Shown: one piece after another, positions 48,701 through 61,226 of the stretch
How the letters are laid out: each line of letters begins with the position of its first letter
How positions within the stretch are numbered: the stretch's first letter is position 1
DNA from: Rhynchonema sp. JSB1_4
Lineage: Eukaryota > Nematoda > Chromadorea > Monhysterida > Xyalidae
DNA: 64,000 nucleotides
Direction of reading: 5' to 3'
Assembly (NCBI GenBank): GCA_030248065.1
Contig: JASAMV010004993.1
Location: forward strand, 1 to 64,000
The notes under the pieces: model-generated
Seen by the model: only the letters and a program-made list of their open reading frames with translations
Told to the model about the DNA's origin: nothing
Database searches by the model: none
Made by a program: the position numbers and the translations under genes

Positions 48701-51700
48701 GAGGGTGCGAAATGTTCCAAAAGTCGGCCACATTTTTCGAAAACACAAGTTGGTCTCTAAATTTTGAGGCCGCGCTTTGTGTTGTTGAAATAAAAATGCA
48801 ATAGAAAAATACAGCATTTTCGAAAGTACCAGAAAATAAGGTTTTTAAATTTGGAAACACTTAGATAGCGGCGTGACAGGCCGAAAAAGACCTAAAAATT
48901 GCCCCTAAACTGCATAGTTGCATTCATTGAAGGAAATGTGATGTAAATAAGCCACGTATTGCATTGCATTATAAACGAGAAAGTTAGATAAACGCACAGT
49001 CCAACAATCTAGACGAGTTTCAAGACCTCAAACCCCATGGTCCGGCTGCTGCAGCCATGCCACCCTGAATAAGATATTTGACTATAAGTCGTTACTGTTA
49101 AAGATTATTGCACATTTGATACCATCAAACGATGTAGCTTCAAAGTAGCTATCGAACGATATATGACATGCCGATACTATCTCTTACTATGGACAAGAAA
49201 CCGTCAAAATTCCGAAATCGCACACGGTGACGTGACGGTTCATTCCAGAATCGTCAAAATGGCAATTTTTTAGCCTCTGCCCTTAAGCGTAAGAATTTAT
49301 TGGGGCTTGTTATATATCGTTCGAAAGCTACTGCCGAGATACATTGTTTGGTGTTGTCACATTAACAATAGCTGTTAGCAATACGCATTTATAGCTGAAT
49401 ATCATATTCAGGTTAGTATGGCTGCCCCGAGAGATCTGTAGACCTTGGGGTCTTCGGACCTTGATAGGTTGTTAAACCAGACGTTTCTCTCAATGTTTTG
49501 TTTCGAATCCGATGCAATCTGTGGCCTTTATGTGTCACAATTCTGGCAATGAATGTAACCACCTAATTTAGCGGCAATTTAATGGATTTTTAGGCCTGTC
49601 GCGGAGCTAGCCATGAGTTAAAAAATTTAAAAACCTTATTTTCAGGTATTTTCGACGATGCTCTACTTCCCCATTGCATTCTTATTTCCGCAGCGCTAAG
49701 CGTGGCCTCGAAATTTAGGGACAAACTTGTGTTATCGAAAAATAAGGCCGAGTTTTGGAACGTTGCGCACCCTCACCGTGTGAAGCAATGGTTTGAGCGA
49801 CTGAAGTTGTGATGGTAAGTTATTCCGAAGCAGTTGTAATCCTATCCACGTGTTACTTGACCATCAACTCATTTGGGGTTTCTGCACCGGTCGTTCCAAT
49901 TTGTGCAAAAATCCAGTTTTTTCTGGAACGAAAAGTCCCTCTACCAAGAGATAGCGAATCTCCAAGGAGCTTAAAATTTGTGCGTCACATAGGCTGTCGG
50001 AATGCGTTCCAACGGTATGTAACACTATGTCCTGCTACCCTTCCTTCGGTTATGTCCCGAGCCCTTTAACAGAGAAACGTCGGTGTATAAAACGCTGAAA
50101 ATATCTTAGATTGGATTACCTTGCGCCTTGCAAAGGCCCGCCTCAAACTTTTTTCATTTTTTCTCCTCATGTGAAATTAATGTGGTCTCCGTGAAACATC
50201 ACAAAGCAACGAGTTCAAAATCCATTCCCTAAATCTGTGCTTCTGATACCTTGCCTTCATTTTCTGAAAAAAATGGCTGCAAACAAACGCGGTCAACATT
50301 CAATTGTAGAGACACTTTAAAGTCTGCAAATCCGTGCGCTTCGACTCTGACGATGGCTCAAGGCGCAAACTAAGGGTCAGAAGGGAGGAGCGAAACCCGT
50401 TGGTGATCAAACGCGTTTGTTGAGCCACAAGCACCACAACCTTTGGTCGTCAACGTAAAAGATGTTCCAAGGCTAATGTGAACCAAGCAATTATGTAAGT
50501 GGGGTAGCTCATGAGAGAATTGTCCAAAGTTGTTTTGTGGCCGACCTGTCTCAGATCTCAATCCGAGTCCAATCAATGTGCACTTGACGCCCATGTTGAG
50601 TGGCTTTTTGTCTTTTGGCAGAGAGAGCGGTTGAACTGTGCTACTCATATGTATTGGACCGGCCACCGTTAGAACTGCAACCATGGTAACCGTTCAAATC
50701 GCAAACACAAGCGAATCGACAGCCTTCTGCAAGTAGCATGGGCAATCATCAGCTATGGGCATCAAAGTATGACATTCGCCCAAAGTGTACGTTTTGTTCA
50801 GAAAATGGCGTGTGGTGCTGCATGCGCTATGTGATAAAAAGTGCCATGAGCCGACGGTACGGATGCTACACGCTCGGGCCAAACTCAGGGTTGAGCAAAA
50901 AACTTTCGAGTTCGATACTAGAGAAGTTTGTTTTCGAATTCCACGCTGCAGTCGAAAAGTTTATTCACCATATTGGAAACACAGGTGCTGCGCGGTGCGC
51001 TTGTCTGATGCTTTCCAATAAATTGGGAGCAAAGACCGGTTTCGTACTACAGAAAGAAATTCGAATTCCAAACTTCTCTAGTATCGAACTTTTATGTAGT
51101 TCATCAGGTTGCATATCCTTGTTTTATACCTTCGGGGCGCATTTCCATGTTTGTGTATTGATACATGACAGCGTTCTCACAGCAAATTTGAAGAAACAAC
51201 CAAAGCCTACCTGCGACATCAACGACGTGGTCAGGATCGTAGTCATACTTTGCAAACACGTCAACTTTGACGATTTTATAGCTCTTCGCATCGTCATTGA
51301 ACGGCAAGAGCGTAACATCGTTGAAGCCCGTTACACCCACCCAAATTCGGGCGTTGTCGTTGAGTTTGATTTTCAGTCTTCCTCTGCAAGAGTAACGGTG
51401 CGCGCTGTCGCCGACACAACCGAATGCTGAATATACATACATACAAGCACGGTTGGATAAAAAAAGTGAATTTTTTTATTTATGAATTTTTTTGTCACTT
51501 GTTTATTTTAAAATTTTTAAAAAGTCCACTTTTTTATTTTTTCACTTTTTTTCGATTTTTCTGACTTTTTTTGAGGAAAAAAGTCATGTTTTCACGTGTT
51601 TTATCAATCATGATTATCAAAAATTGCCTGCGGCGCTTATATTTCAGTTTGAACTGCTGTTGCGATGGACTCATACAGTTCCCAGACATCCAAACCAGGG

Positions 51701-54642
51701 CTGGGCAAAAAACGTTTTTTTTTCAAAAACACGTTTTTTAAAAAAACGTTTTTTAAAAAACGTTTTTTAAAGTGCCCAGATGACCAAAATATGCCCCAAT
51801 AAATTGGAAAACGCTCATGTTGGGAAGAAAACGTGGTTAAATGAAGTAGTTCTATGTGTTCTGAGGCAAAATAAACGGGTTTCAACCCTTTTCTAGCGAG
51901 TTGTTAAGATCCCATATCAGACCCGCATCATGGGACCAACTCTGGCCGGGGTCATCACTGAAAGTCAAACTCCGTATATCGACGTATCTCGACAAAGTAA
52001 AAATTGGTCGAAAATTTTTTGAAAAAAATGGGACAAAAAATTGATTTTAATTGATAATCAGGATACTTTCCCTGAAAAAAATCAGGGAAAATCAAGGAAA
52101 TTCAGGATTTAAAAAGAACGAAAAACTACCCAGGCGTTTTTTTTAAAAAACGTCGTTTTTTTAAGAAAAAACGCCGTCGTTTTTTTGCCCAACCCTGATC
52201 CCAACAACCGCTGCATGTATAATATAGGACACCCCATACCGTATACTGTACAGTTATTGAGCGTGTCGTAAGCTATTACCGACAGACTCCACGTTGCTCG
52301 CTTGGTTGTTGCAGCGGTCGTGGAACAGTCATTTGTTGTTTTTTTGTGACACAAAATGAGTATGTTGTACGTCTTTACCTCTCTTAAAGTCTATCCACCA
52401 ATGAACAAACAGAAGACTGGCCTTCCCTTTTGCCATATACTGTGTACTCACAAAGTTATCGAGATTAACAAAGTCATAACCGAAGGGGTTAGACCGCAAC
52501 TGATCGGCGCAAACATGCAAGACAGTGCAAAAGTTCTCTCTTGTGTTCCCCAGAACATACTGTACCTAAATGACATGATTTCAGCAATTTCATTCTTCAA
52601 GAAACCAATTTTTTGGGGTCCGGAATAAAGAAAAGTGACTTTTTAAAAAAATTTTAAGAAGTATTTTTTAGAAAAAGTTCGATCGTAAAATTTTTTTCAT
52701 CCAACCCTCCATACAAGGCAAACTATGTACATACGCCAACATGGGTCAGATGTCGAAGATGGCGTGGCTACAAAACGAACAGAAAGAGAAAACGCATTCT
52801 TCCACGTGTAACATTTTCCAAAACAGCAGCCACGTATGACCGTTTCACTGATTTGCCACCACCGAAATCGGGCTCGTCTTGGCATGGTTTTACAATACAA
52901 TATTTTGAATAGTGTGTTTGAGTATGCTCGGTTGGCGGGCAGTTTTTCGCATATTTTAACTGCACTCTCTCAAACTCTTAAATAAATAGATATATGTATG
53001 TACGGTATGTATCAGTGATTGTTTCGATCAGTGTTTGCAATTTTTCAAGTAATTGTGCGCGATCTCAACTTTTCTCTTTTGTTTTTAGTCATTTATCTGA
53101 CGAGTGCAATTCTAAGTGCCGAAACATTCGAGTAACAACTTCCTGTCCAATTCCGTTCTGGTATACACGTCCTCAAAAAGTACGCAACAATCATATATTT
53201 TGAACTACGGCATCTTTCTGCGTCTGAAACACACTCAGCAAACGCGCTTTGGGCGTTTTCAAATCCTCCTTACTGCCTCAAGGTTCGGAAACAAAATTGT
53301 GTCGGAAACCACTCACTCAATATAGTCCCAAACGCAGTGCATTGCCGTCAAGACGTGAAACTCGCTGATGATCGTGCCGCCACACCGCGTCGTATACTTT
53401 TGGTGCGGCAATGCTGGTCTATGATCCGCCTCCCTGCAATTTGTCAGTTTGTAAAGTTTTTTCCATGAGCGATACCGGCGATCGAATTGGATCGGCAAGC
53501 CAAATCATCGCACTTACGCAGACATCACTACGAACCAGGGCCAGCTGTGGTCTTTGGCTTTAGAACCGCCTGCAATAGAAACAATCAATACGAAACAGAA
53601 ACAGTACACGCGCTCAGGGATAATCATCATGTTTAATAATGCGGGTGCATCATCCTAGACGGGTTCAATCAGAGAAAGCACCACACGACCAGAAATGAAC
53701 GCAACTACCTTCAATCATGTATGACGATCGTTCCCGATGCATGTCATGTCTGGTTGTTCGCCAAACTGTTGGTCTGCCGCCCACATCTGTGAGTCGAATA
53801 TTGCTGTTCCGCTTTGCGCTTTTTAGGCTAGGTGTATTCAATTTTTGCAGCACATAATATGGATTCTCTTGTCAACAATTTAAAATGCCCTTTTTAATTT
53901 TTGGCAACCGGTCTCACCCCGAATCACAGTGTCTCGATGATGACAACCACTTGTGAGTGATCGGATGAACAGATATTAGAACAAAATCAAGTGTTCTACA
54001 ATCACTGTATTAGTCGGCACGCAAACAAATTGTTGTGAGACAAATACAGTATGTTGCGGATAAAACATGAAAAAAAACAACACGTTCCGAAATCTTGAAC
54101 AAACATACGTATAGCTCGAGACGGCCTAAATGTTGAATCGGGACTGTGAATTACAAATCTGGACCGTTTCTTCAAAACCCGGTGTTATTTTCATCGGTCT
54201 TTTGCTCGCTCTTTTCCCACCGTTGTTTTTAGCTGTGCCCGCGACAAATACACGATAACTATTGTTTGGGCTTTTGCCCATTCAGCAAAAAATTGTCAAA
54301 TAAAATTTTGTCTTGTCATCAACGCTGGTGTTCAAGCAGCTCTGAATGTATAAAAAGAACAGAAATATAAACAACTTGACATTGAGCTACGTTGACGATC
54401 TGAATCGCTCACATGAATATTAGCCAAAAAATTCAAACCAATATCGCTGCATTGGTTTGGAACTGGCAACCCAAATTTTGCAAGGAAGTTTAAGCCAATA
54501 TTTGCCCGCTATAAACCTCAAACGTCTTTTTCTTATTTGTACTTATAGCTACAGATGTCATTGATTCTAACAAACCTGCCTCGTAGGCTCCGAACGCTAC
54601 CGATATGGCTTCGATCAGTAGTAGAAGATGTCGAACAAACAT
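45712..54642 (-). CDS. secreted S1 (trypsin-fold) serine protease, complete, with aberrant specificity pocket
   Basis: Eight exons, all phases matching: 54576-54642 (ATG; signal MFVRHLLLLIEAISVAFG), 53709-53786, 53518-53569, 53317-53433, 51211-51383, 50546-50674, 46131-46264, 45712-45906; 314 aa. Seen: GGSKAKDHSWPWFVVMSA (start of the S1 fold), CGGTIISEFHVLTAMHC (His57), YDPDHVVDVAVLTVAGPI (Asp102), VKCTLIGLGL, GDSGGPFVC (Ser195) and the terminal helix VGWIEKIM. Odd: MIEGG instead of a basic residue plus IVGG at the activation site, and KLQHGDSGG instead of DxCxGDSGG, so Lys at 189 and no Cys191. The usual SWG at 214-216 is not recognisable. It is either a protease of unusual specificity or a non-catalytic homologue. 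Introns contain nested TTAA and hAT-like elements. Confidence 0.88.
46572..47141. mobile_element. hAT-like MITE, inverted truncated copy of 24367-24999
   Basis: Starts CAGGGGTTGGGCAAAAA and follows the reverse of the 24367 copy (shared TCACCTTTGGGGCATGTATT) to about 47141, where the other terminus is lost. Lies in the S1 protease intron between exons 50546-50674 and 46131-46264. Confidence 0.8.
48083..48325. repeat. inner fragment of TTAA family D
   Basis: CTTGCCAGCTGAAACATTGC through GCATGTTGTGGTAAACATTG matches the right half of 31559-32649; no termini. Confidence 0.7.
48412..50063. mobile_element. TTAA element, family E, copy 1
   Basis: AGGGCTCGGGACACAACCGA after TTAA (48408-48411), inverse (TCGGTTATGTCCCGAGCCCT) before TTAA (50064-50067). 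Mirrored inner blocks, e.g. CTCCTTAGAGATTCCCTATC. Not coding. Confidence 0.88.
51448..52709. mobile_element. hAT-like MITE (GTTGGAT family) containing a second MITE
   Basis: CACGGTTGGATAAAAAAA / inverse of GAGGGTTGGATGAAAAAA; exact 8-bp duplication CATACAAG (51440-51447, 52710-52717). The CAGGGCTGGG element 51696-52197 sits inside. Lies in the S1 protease intron next to the Asp102 exon. Confidence 0.85.
51696..52197. mobile_element. hAT-like MITE, CAGGGCTGGG family, nested copy
   Basis: CAGGGCTGGGCAAAAAACG and inverse end GCCCAACCCTG; flanks ATCCAAAC / ATCCCAAC (7 of 8). The body matches 61487-61993. Confidence 0.85.
52735..52900. repeat. fold-back repeat (CCGAAATCGGGCTC family)
   Basis: ACGCCAACATGGGTC near 52736 and CCACCGAAATCGGGCTCGTC near 52860; same family as 11460-11640. 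Confidence 0.55.
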
Positions 54643-56140
54643 TGCGCAAAACGTCCTGCGGATTAAAACGGCACACGTGTTTCTATCTCCATGAAAGTCG
54701 CTCACTTTACCGACTGCTATGACTAAACTTCGAAACCACAATAACTGCGAGCAGCAATGCAAATTACAAAGCAACTGTACTTACCGATTGTTCTATTGTT
54801 CAAAAAACGGCATGAGAATAGATTAAAAAATGTCTAAAAACGCCGCACATAACAATGAAAAACGGATACCAAGGATGATTATTTGCAGATGCACACAATG
54901 AACATCTGCAAAACCAGACAATGATCGCGAATCTGGGATGCTGAAAATGTTAAATGCAATTGCGCGGGACTAATTTGAAGCAAAAACGGGAACAATTCGT
55001 AATTCCGACTTTGAAACACAGCTCATTCAAATTTATCACAGAAATGAAATGCCGGAGTGTTCAACTTAAAGCTTTAGCAACCCGACTAGAGCTATAGGGC
55101 TCTATGTAGATTTATTTTTTCGGACAATCGATTTCGGTAAACTTTCCCTTTGTTCAAATTAGTGCACCAAGGACCAAAATATGGCATTTTTAAGACATAT
55201 TTAAGGGCTCGGATCGCCCCAATTTGTCTCTGATAACGAATGTTTTACTGTGACGGATCATGACCTCAACAAATCGATCGAATAAAAGACGGTAAATTAG
55301 TGCGAAAATACAGGTCTGCAGTCATTTTCGATGAAATAATTGGGTGCACTGCTGAAGAAATTATTCGGTGTTTGTTGCAGCTGCGATGGTTTTCTTCTGG
55401 AATGCGAAGTGGGCAAACATCAGCATGTGGAGTTTGACACATGTCAATTCGCCATCTGAATCTTGTCCGTTTGTAAACAAGCATCTGTAATACGTGACGT
55501 ACAGGGACTGGAAACAGAAATTATGTTCACTTACATAACTGCAAGTCCACACAGTAACGGAACGCTTAACTATATGGAGAAAATTCGGGACGTGAAAAGT
55601 TGGCTGTTAACTTTTATAAGCCGGTATCTCTTAAACTTAACTTATGTGTCTTAGAGTCAGAGTCCACGGTCCACCTTGAATTCTGTTATAACGGGGTCAG
55701 TCTGTATCAGAATGTCAAAATGCTGTCCTAACGTGTTCCTGGTAGTAATGTTGAAAACACCCGGCTTTCCGCTTAAGACGCCCGTCCCCGAGGACTGTGA
55801 GTGGAAACTCTGGTTGGATTTGTTTTATTTTTTTGGTCGGAGGCACCATTTTCCATCAATTTCCGCATGGACCCCCGGGGCTTTAAGTGCTTTATGTGAT
55901 CTGTGCGTTGATCTACTGCAATCCTTACCGAAAAAAGTGACAAAAGTCAGATGCGTGACGAAAAGATTTTCCTAGAAAGACAAGAAACGAGCCGGAGTAT
56001 GTGGCACGAGAAGTTACACAGTTTGGTTAGATCACCAAAGCGAATGGTTGAACCAGAGGCGGAGCGTTGACGTGATTGTTTTACCACTTTTAGAAGTAGA
56101 TCGTTACACTCAGGTTCAAGCATGATCGCAGAATATCAAG
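54643..56140. other. upstream region of the S1 protease gene; spacer
   Basis: No further exon chain found on either strand. The first few hundred bases are the likely promoter of the minus-strand protease gene, with no motif that I can defend. Confidence 0.4.
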
Positions 56141-56145
56141 AAGCT

Positions 56146-56715
56146 GCGGGTTAAAGAAAAGTAAAAATTTTTTTCAAAAAAAATTTAAAAAAAAGTTCGC
56201 CACTTTTTCGGTTTTCAAAAGTTAGAAAAGTAAGTTCAGCTATTTTTAACCATTTCACAACTTTTTTTTATTATTTTCCCCCTTTTTTGTTGTGAAATGC
56301 ATGTTTTTATGGATGTTTCTGCTTCTTTTTTCTCAAAAAAAATCGCCTGCGACGCTTGTATTTCGCATCAGTACAATGTCATTACACGTTAGACAGTCCG
56401 TTGCTCTACTAAACTACCTAACCAGCCGTCATTATGTCCGCATTCAGTTCTTCCAGCAAGTCAAATCTGCTTGAAGTCCAAAATTATCCTTCCAAAACCG
56501 CGGGTTATGCAGCTGTTTTCATGTAACTTTGCTAACTATTCCTATATTGTCAAGTACAATCAAACATACTTGCAAAAAATTTCGACAATTTTTCACATTG
56601 AGAACCGAAATTTTTGTGGTCTGGAATAAAAAAAAGTAAATCTTAAAAAAATTTTTTTCAAAAAATCAAAAAAGTTAAAAAAAAGTTCGATAATAAATTT
56701 TTTAATCCAACCCTG
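56146..56715. mobile_element. hAT-like MITE (GTTGGAT family), copy
   Basis: GCGGGTTAAAGAAAAGT start, ATCCAACCCTG end; inner block AAAATCGCCTGCGACGCTTG shared with 51448-52709 and 60437-60953. The target duplication is not recognisable. Confidence 0.7.
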
Positions 56716-57204
56716 GCTACGGACATGTTCCTACTGTCGGCGTTGAAAATACAATAGAGCGACAAAGAGCTTGGTGATCGGATCGGTTAGCCACGTAGAC
56801 CTTATGACCGCTGTTATAACGGTAAACATCTTTTAAAAGCAACTCGTTCAGGTGGTCTTGCTTGCTTTCTCTCGTTTGGGTTCTCAATGATCGATTCTGC
56901 ACATGATAACGGAGTCATCTATATTTGAAGATCATTGAATGTTATTTGTTCGAAAGAAATCGCATTTCTTTTAAATTCCAAGATTCAGCACGCTTGGGAC
57001 AAGAGCCGTCTAGATTGACGGGAAGGTGTTGATTTATCGTGTTCTCGTTCCAGCTGCGTTTGTGAATTAAAATATAGCTGCACGAAAAACACGTGAGTGA
57101 AACGGCAATTCGTCGCTCTTAAGCTATGAGACAATAGTAACATATTTCCAGCGAAACCAGTCGAATGCGAACAATTGCACGTGTTCACACGTGTGCTTCT
57201 TTGT

Positions 57205-60200
57205 TCAGTCACGGCCAATCGGCCTGGCCATGATTTTCTCAATCCAGTTCACCAGTGCCCACACTCTAGCCACTACGAGGAACCTGCCTCTGATGAACGG
57301 ACGATTCCTACTGGACGTTTTCGATATGACCCCGTAAAGTGCGAAGTGCTTTTCTTGGAAAAGTTTCTTCTTCGCACAAACAAATGGACCGCCGGAATCG
57401 CCCTGCAACAACGGAACGAGACTTTGAAATTAACTGGACCTTGACGGCGTCATGGACAACGGAGACCACGTTGCACATTTGCCGCTCCTTACCCTCTGAA
57501 CCTTTCCGTCATCGAGAACAGCCAAGCATAAGAGCCTATGGTCGCTCGTTTCGACTGCTTTCATAAGGCCAATATCAAAGCATTCCTGCTTGTCGAGGAC
57601 TTTTGCTTTGACTTGCCGAAGTTGCGCTGAAAAGCAGTATAGAAACACTACATTGAGGTTTGCAGGCTGATCAAGATGAGAACGCAACAATTTAGTAGCG
57701 CTGGTTCTCTGCATTATAGCACACCAGAGGAACGCAAAACGCCTGTCATGCACGCTGCCATCGTTACCAGAAGGTTGAACAACGTGGCGTGTGACGTCTG
57801 ATTTCTCTTTCTTTGCATTTTCAAGGTGAATCGCACAATTTCGATCTTAGCTACGAGTAACTGGATCGCACGTTGAGTGGGTGTTTGGACCAATATAGTA
57901 ACGAACGACTACAGTTTGGCGTCCGACCTGTTTCCGAGTTCAATCCGAGTCCGATCAATGTGCACTTGGCGCCCTTCTTGAGTGCCTTATTGTCTTTTGG
58001 CAAACAGAGCGGTTGAACTGTGCTACTCATATGTATTGGACCGGCCACCGTTAGAACTGCAATTGTAAAATTGTTGTGCTTGTGCTTAAAGGACTCGGGA
58101 GGACACAACCGAAGGAAGGGCAGCAGAGCGCAGTGTTATACATCGCTGGAAAGCACTGATGACAGCGTATGTCATGCACAAATGTTAAGCTCCTTAGAGA
58201 TTCGCTATCTCTTGGTAGAGCGACTTTTCGTTCCAGAAAAAAACGTGATTTTTTTCACAACTTGGAACGACCGGTGCAGAAACCCCAAATGAGTTGCAGG
58301 TCAAATAACACGTGGATAGGATTACATTGTTTGGTGCTATCACATTTGCAATAGCTGTCAACAGTAAGCATTCATAACTGAATATCGTATTCGGGGTGGT
58401 ATGGCTGCCCCGAGAGATCTGTAGACCTGGCGGTCTTCGGACCTCGATAGGTTGTTAAACCAGACGTTTCTCTCCATTTTTTGTTTCGAATGCGATACAA
58501 TCTGTGTCCCTTACGTGTAACAATTCTGGCGAGGAATGCAACCATCTAGCTTAGTGGCACTTTAATTGATTTTTTAGGCCTGTCACGCCGCTACCTAAGT
58601 GTTTCCAAATTAAAAAACCTTGCTTTCTGGTATTACAGTATACGTTCGAGAATGCTCTCTTTTTCTATTGCATTTTCATTTCTGGAACACAGAGCGCGGC
58701 CTCAAAATTTAGAGACAAACTTGTGTTTTTGAAAAATGTGGCCGATTTTTGGAACCTTTCGCACCCTAACCGAGTGAAGCAATGCTTTGAGCGACTGAAG
58801 TTATCGTGATAAGTTATTTAGAAGCTGTTCTGATCCTATCCATATGTTACTTGACCTTACACTCATTTGTGGTTTCTCCACCGGTCGGTTCCAAGTTGTG
58901 AAAAATTGACTTTTTTCTATAACGAAAAGTCCCTCTGCCAAGAGATAGCGAATCTCCAAGGAGCTTAAAATTTGTGCGTGACATACTGTAGGCTCTCAGA
59001 ATGATTTTCAACGGTATATAACAATATGTCCTGCTACCCTTCCTACGGTTATGTCCCGAGCCCGTTAACGCTCGCGATGTGTTGATTTGTAGACATGGGT
59101 TTGGTTGTTGTGAACAGCGTTGGATTAAAAATATATTGTCGAAATTTTTGCAAAAAACTTTTCAACTTTTTTAATTCACTTTTTTACCGACCGCCAAATA
59201 ATTTTTTTCTTAAAGAATGAAATATCTGAAATCATGTTATGGTTACAGTGGGTATGTTTAGTTCAGCAGGGCACAGTTACAGGGTTGCGATGTTCAGAAA
59301 CTGCATGAGTCAATCACAACGCCATTTTAAACTGAAATACAAGCGACTTTTTTGATAATCATGATGACCAACAAAAGGCATAAAAATATGCCTTTTTATC
59401 TTAAAAAAGTGGGAAAACTGCGAAAAGTTTTCGCAGTGGACTTACTTTTTAATATTGTAAAACAAAAAAGTGGCCGACGTTAAAAAATATGCGAGAGCTT
59501 TACCTGCACGGTGTGCATGTGACGCAGTGGTTTGAACGGTTTCAGTGATCTTTTGAATTATTTTTTATTAAGAAATTTTAAAAAAATTCGTCCGAGAAGT
59601 CAAAAAGAAATTTATATTACCTTTAAATTAGAACCTTTTTCGATATTTTGCTTTAAAAATTGCCACTGTTGGTGCCTGCTGGCTTGGCGCAAGCGCTTGC
59701 AGGCTCCGCTGGTTTCGTATCTTAAATCAAGCTGCGCGGGCTTAGCATCGCCCAGAACTGCAGCTGGCACTGCAAGTATGGACTGTATATGTGGTTTCAG
59801 GTATAGCGAAATAGAGCTGTGGATGTTAAAGTTTCGTTTCTGTTTGCAGAAAATTGTGTCTGAAACACTTTTCAATGTTTTCGATGGTTTCTGAACGCTG
59901 CAGTGAGTTGAACGGCGGGGGATAACCGGTCGGCGGATAACCTCATTGTCCACACATGTGCAAACGCAGCGATTAGTGATTAGGCCTCTGAGATTGTTCC
60001 ACAAATCGTACAACGCTTTTTTAAAAGTAAATTTCTTCAAGAAAAGCACTCGATACTTTTTCGGTTTTTTAAAAACCAGAAAAGTAAAATTTGAAATGAA
60101 CTCAGAAAATTGAAAAAATTCAAAAACGTCATAAAAAAGTTAGATAATAAAAATATTTTGAATCCAACCCTGGCTCTCTCACAACACATGTGTGATCAGT

Positions 60201-60401
60201 GAAAGAAACTGAATGAAAGAAAGCATGCCTGCAGCATCGACGACGTGGTCAGGGTCATACGCATACTTTGCAAACAGATCAAATTTTACGATTTTATAGC
60301 TTTTTGCATCGTCATTGAACGGCAAGAGCGTAACATCGTTGAAGCCCGTTACACCCACCCAAATTCGGGCGTTGTCGTTGAGTTTGATTCTCAGCTGTCC
60401 T
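57205..60401 (-). CDS. tandem S1 protease paralogue, C-terminal four exons only
   Basis: Exons 60229-60401 (Asp102 exon), 57928-58056, 57493-57626 and 57205-57402 (GDSGGPFVC, stop). Their lengths 173/129/134/198 match 173/129/134/195 of the complete gene, and the encoded sequences are about 70-80% alike by eye. The exons with signal peptide and His57 are not in the window. The donor after 60229 is GC (GCAG/GCATGC) where the complete gene has GT, so splicing may be impaired. Here too the pocket reads KVQRGDSGG (Lys189, no Cys191). A TTAA element (58090-59064) lies 33 bp from exon 57928-58056. Decaying or 5'-truncated copy. Confidence 0.75.
58090..59064. mobile_element. TTAA element, family E, copy 2
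   Basis: AGGACTCGGGAGGACACAAC after TTAA (58086-58089), right end GTTATGTCCCGAGCCCG before TTAA (59065-59068). The body matches 48412-50063, shorter by about 680 bp. Confidence 0.85.
59115..60172. mobile_element. hAT-like MITE (GTTGGAT family), diverged, with unrelated insert
   Basis: CAGCGTTGGATTAAAAATAT start, AATCCAACCCTG end; the middle (about 59600-60000) does not match the other copies. The 8-bp flanks differ. Confidence 0.5.
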
Positions 60402-60436
60402 CTGCAAGAGTAACGGTGCGCGCTGTCGGAACCAGG

Positions 60437-60953
60437 CAGGGATGGGTTAAAAAAACGTAAAAAAAATTTTTGTAAAAAAAATTTTTTTTAAAAAGTTCGC
60501 CACTTCTTCGGTTTTTAAAAATTAGAAAAGTAAGTTCACTTTTTTTATTATTTCACAACTTTTTTTTTATCATTTTCACCCTTTTCGTGGTGAAAATGCA
60601 TGCTTTCCTTTCCCGTGACTTCACTTTCCCTTCACTTTTTATACTACAATCTACAGATGTTGACACATATGGTGGACAGGCTATCCCCAACGCGAATTGT
60701 CACGTTATCTGGCTCATTGTGAAAAATATAACCTCGCTACTGCCGTTTGTGAACACAACTGGTCGGTGTCAACTATTCCTATATTCTCAAGTGCAATCAA
60801 ATATACTTACAAAAATTTTCGACAATTTTTCACGTTGAGAACGGAAATTTTTGTGGTCCGGATTAAAAAAAAAGTAAATCTTAACAAAAAATTTAAAAAT
60901 TCAAAAAAGTTAAGAAAAGTTCGATAACAAAAAATTTTTTTTATCCAACCCTG
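60437..60953. mobile_element. hAT-like MITE (GTTGGAT family), intact copy
   Basis: CAGGGATGGGTTAAAAAAAC start, ATCCAACCCTG end, exact 8-bp duplication GAACCAGG (60429-60436, 60954-60961). Inserted 28 bp upstream of the Asp102 exon of the protease paralogue. Confidence 0.92.
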
Positions 60954-61226
60954 GAACCAGGGTTGTTTCAAAAAAAGCTCTTAATTAAAATATTTTGGAA
61001 AATTATTTTTGAAACTCAGATTTTGCTTTTTTTAATACAAAGTTGCCCAAAATGGCCTGAAGTGTCCGAAAATTACCTTTTTCGAGGTAAAAAATTGGCA
61101 CTTTTATTCTGTGGACGGGTCAATTTTTCAAAAATCACGCCTCGGCGTCTTGTACTGTCCCCAAACTCGTACAGGGATGCGCGGGACTGGTCTTTTATAG
61201 TAGTGATGGTGATGTGGCACCTAGTA

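Larger units (their letters stand above)
47867..50316. mobile_element. TTAA element, family F, interrupted by family E
   Basis: AGTGACTCTACAATTGAATG after TTAA (47863-47866), inverse (CATTCAATTGTAGAGACACT) before TTAA (50317-50320). Arms of about 230 bp include GTGATGTTTCGCGGAG. It contains the complete family E element 48412-50063 and a family D fragment. Confidence 0.85.

Noticed and set aside
50641..50700. Apparent replacement of the catalytic Asp by Thr in the protease (frame read through NFTIAVL and TMVAVL)
   Set aside because: The preceding bases are intron; the exon starts at the acceptor TTGCAG, and the Asp lies at the end of the upstream exon (DVVDVA), which joins in phase.
50738..51430. 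230-codon plus-strand open frame, the longest non-repeat frame nearby
   Set aside because: Its second half is the exact antisense of the protease Asp102 exon (51211-51383), which has motif, phase and paralogue support on the minus strand.
59612..60049. 145-codon minus-strand frame (between protease paralogue exons)
   Set aside because: No recognisable motif, no matching splice phases, and it overlaps hAT-like MITE sequence.
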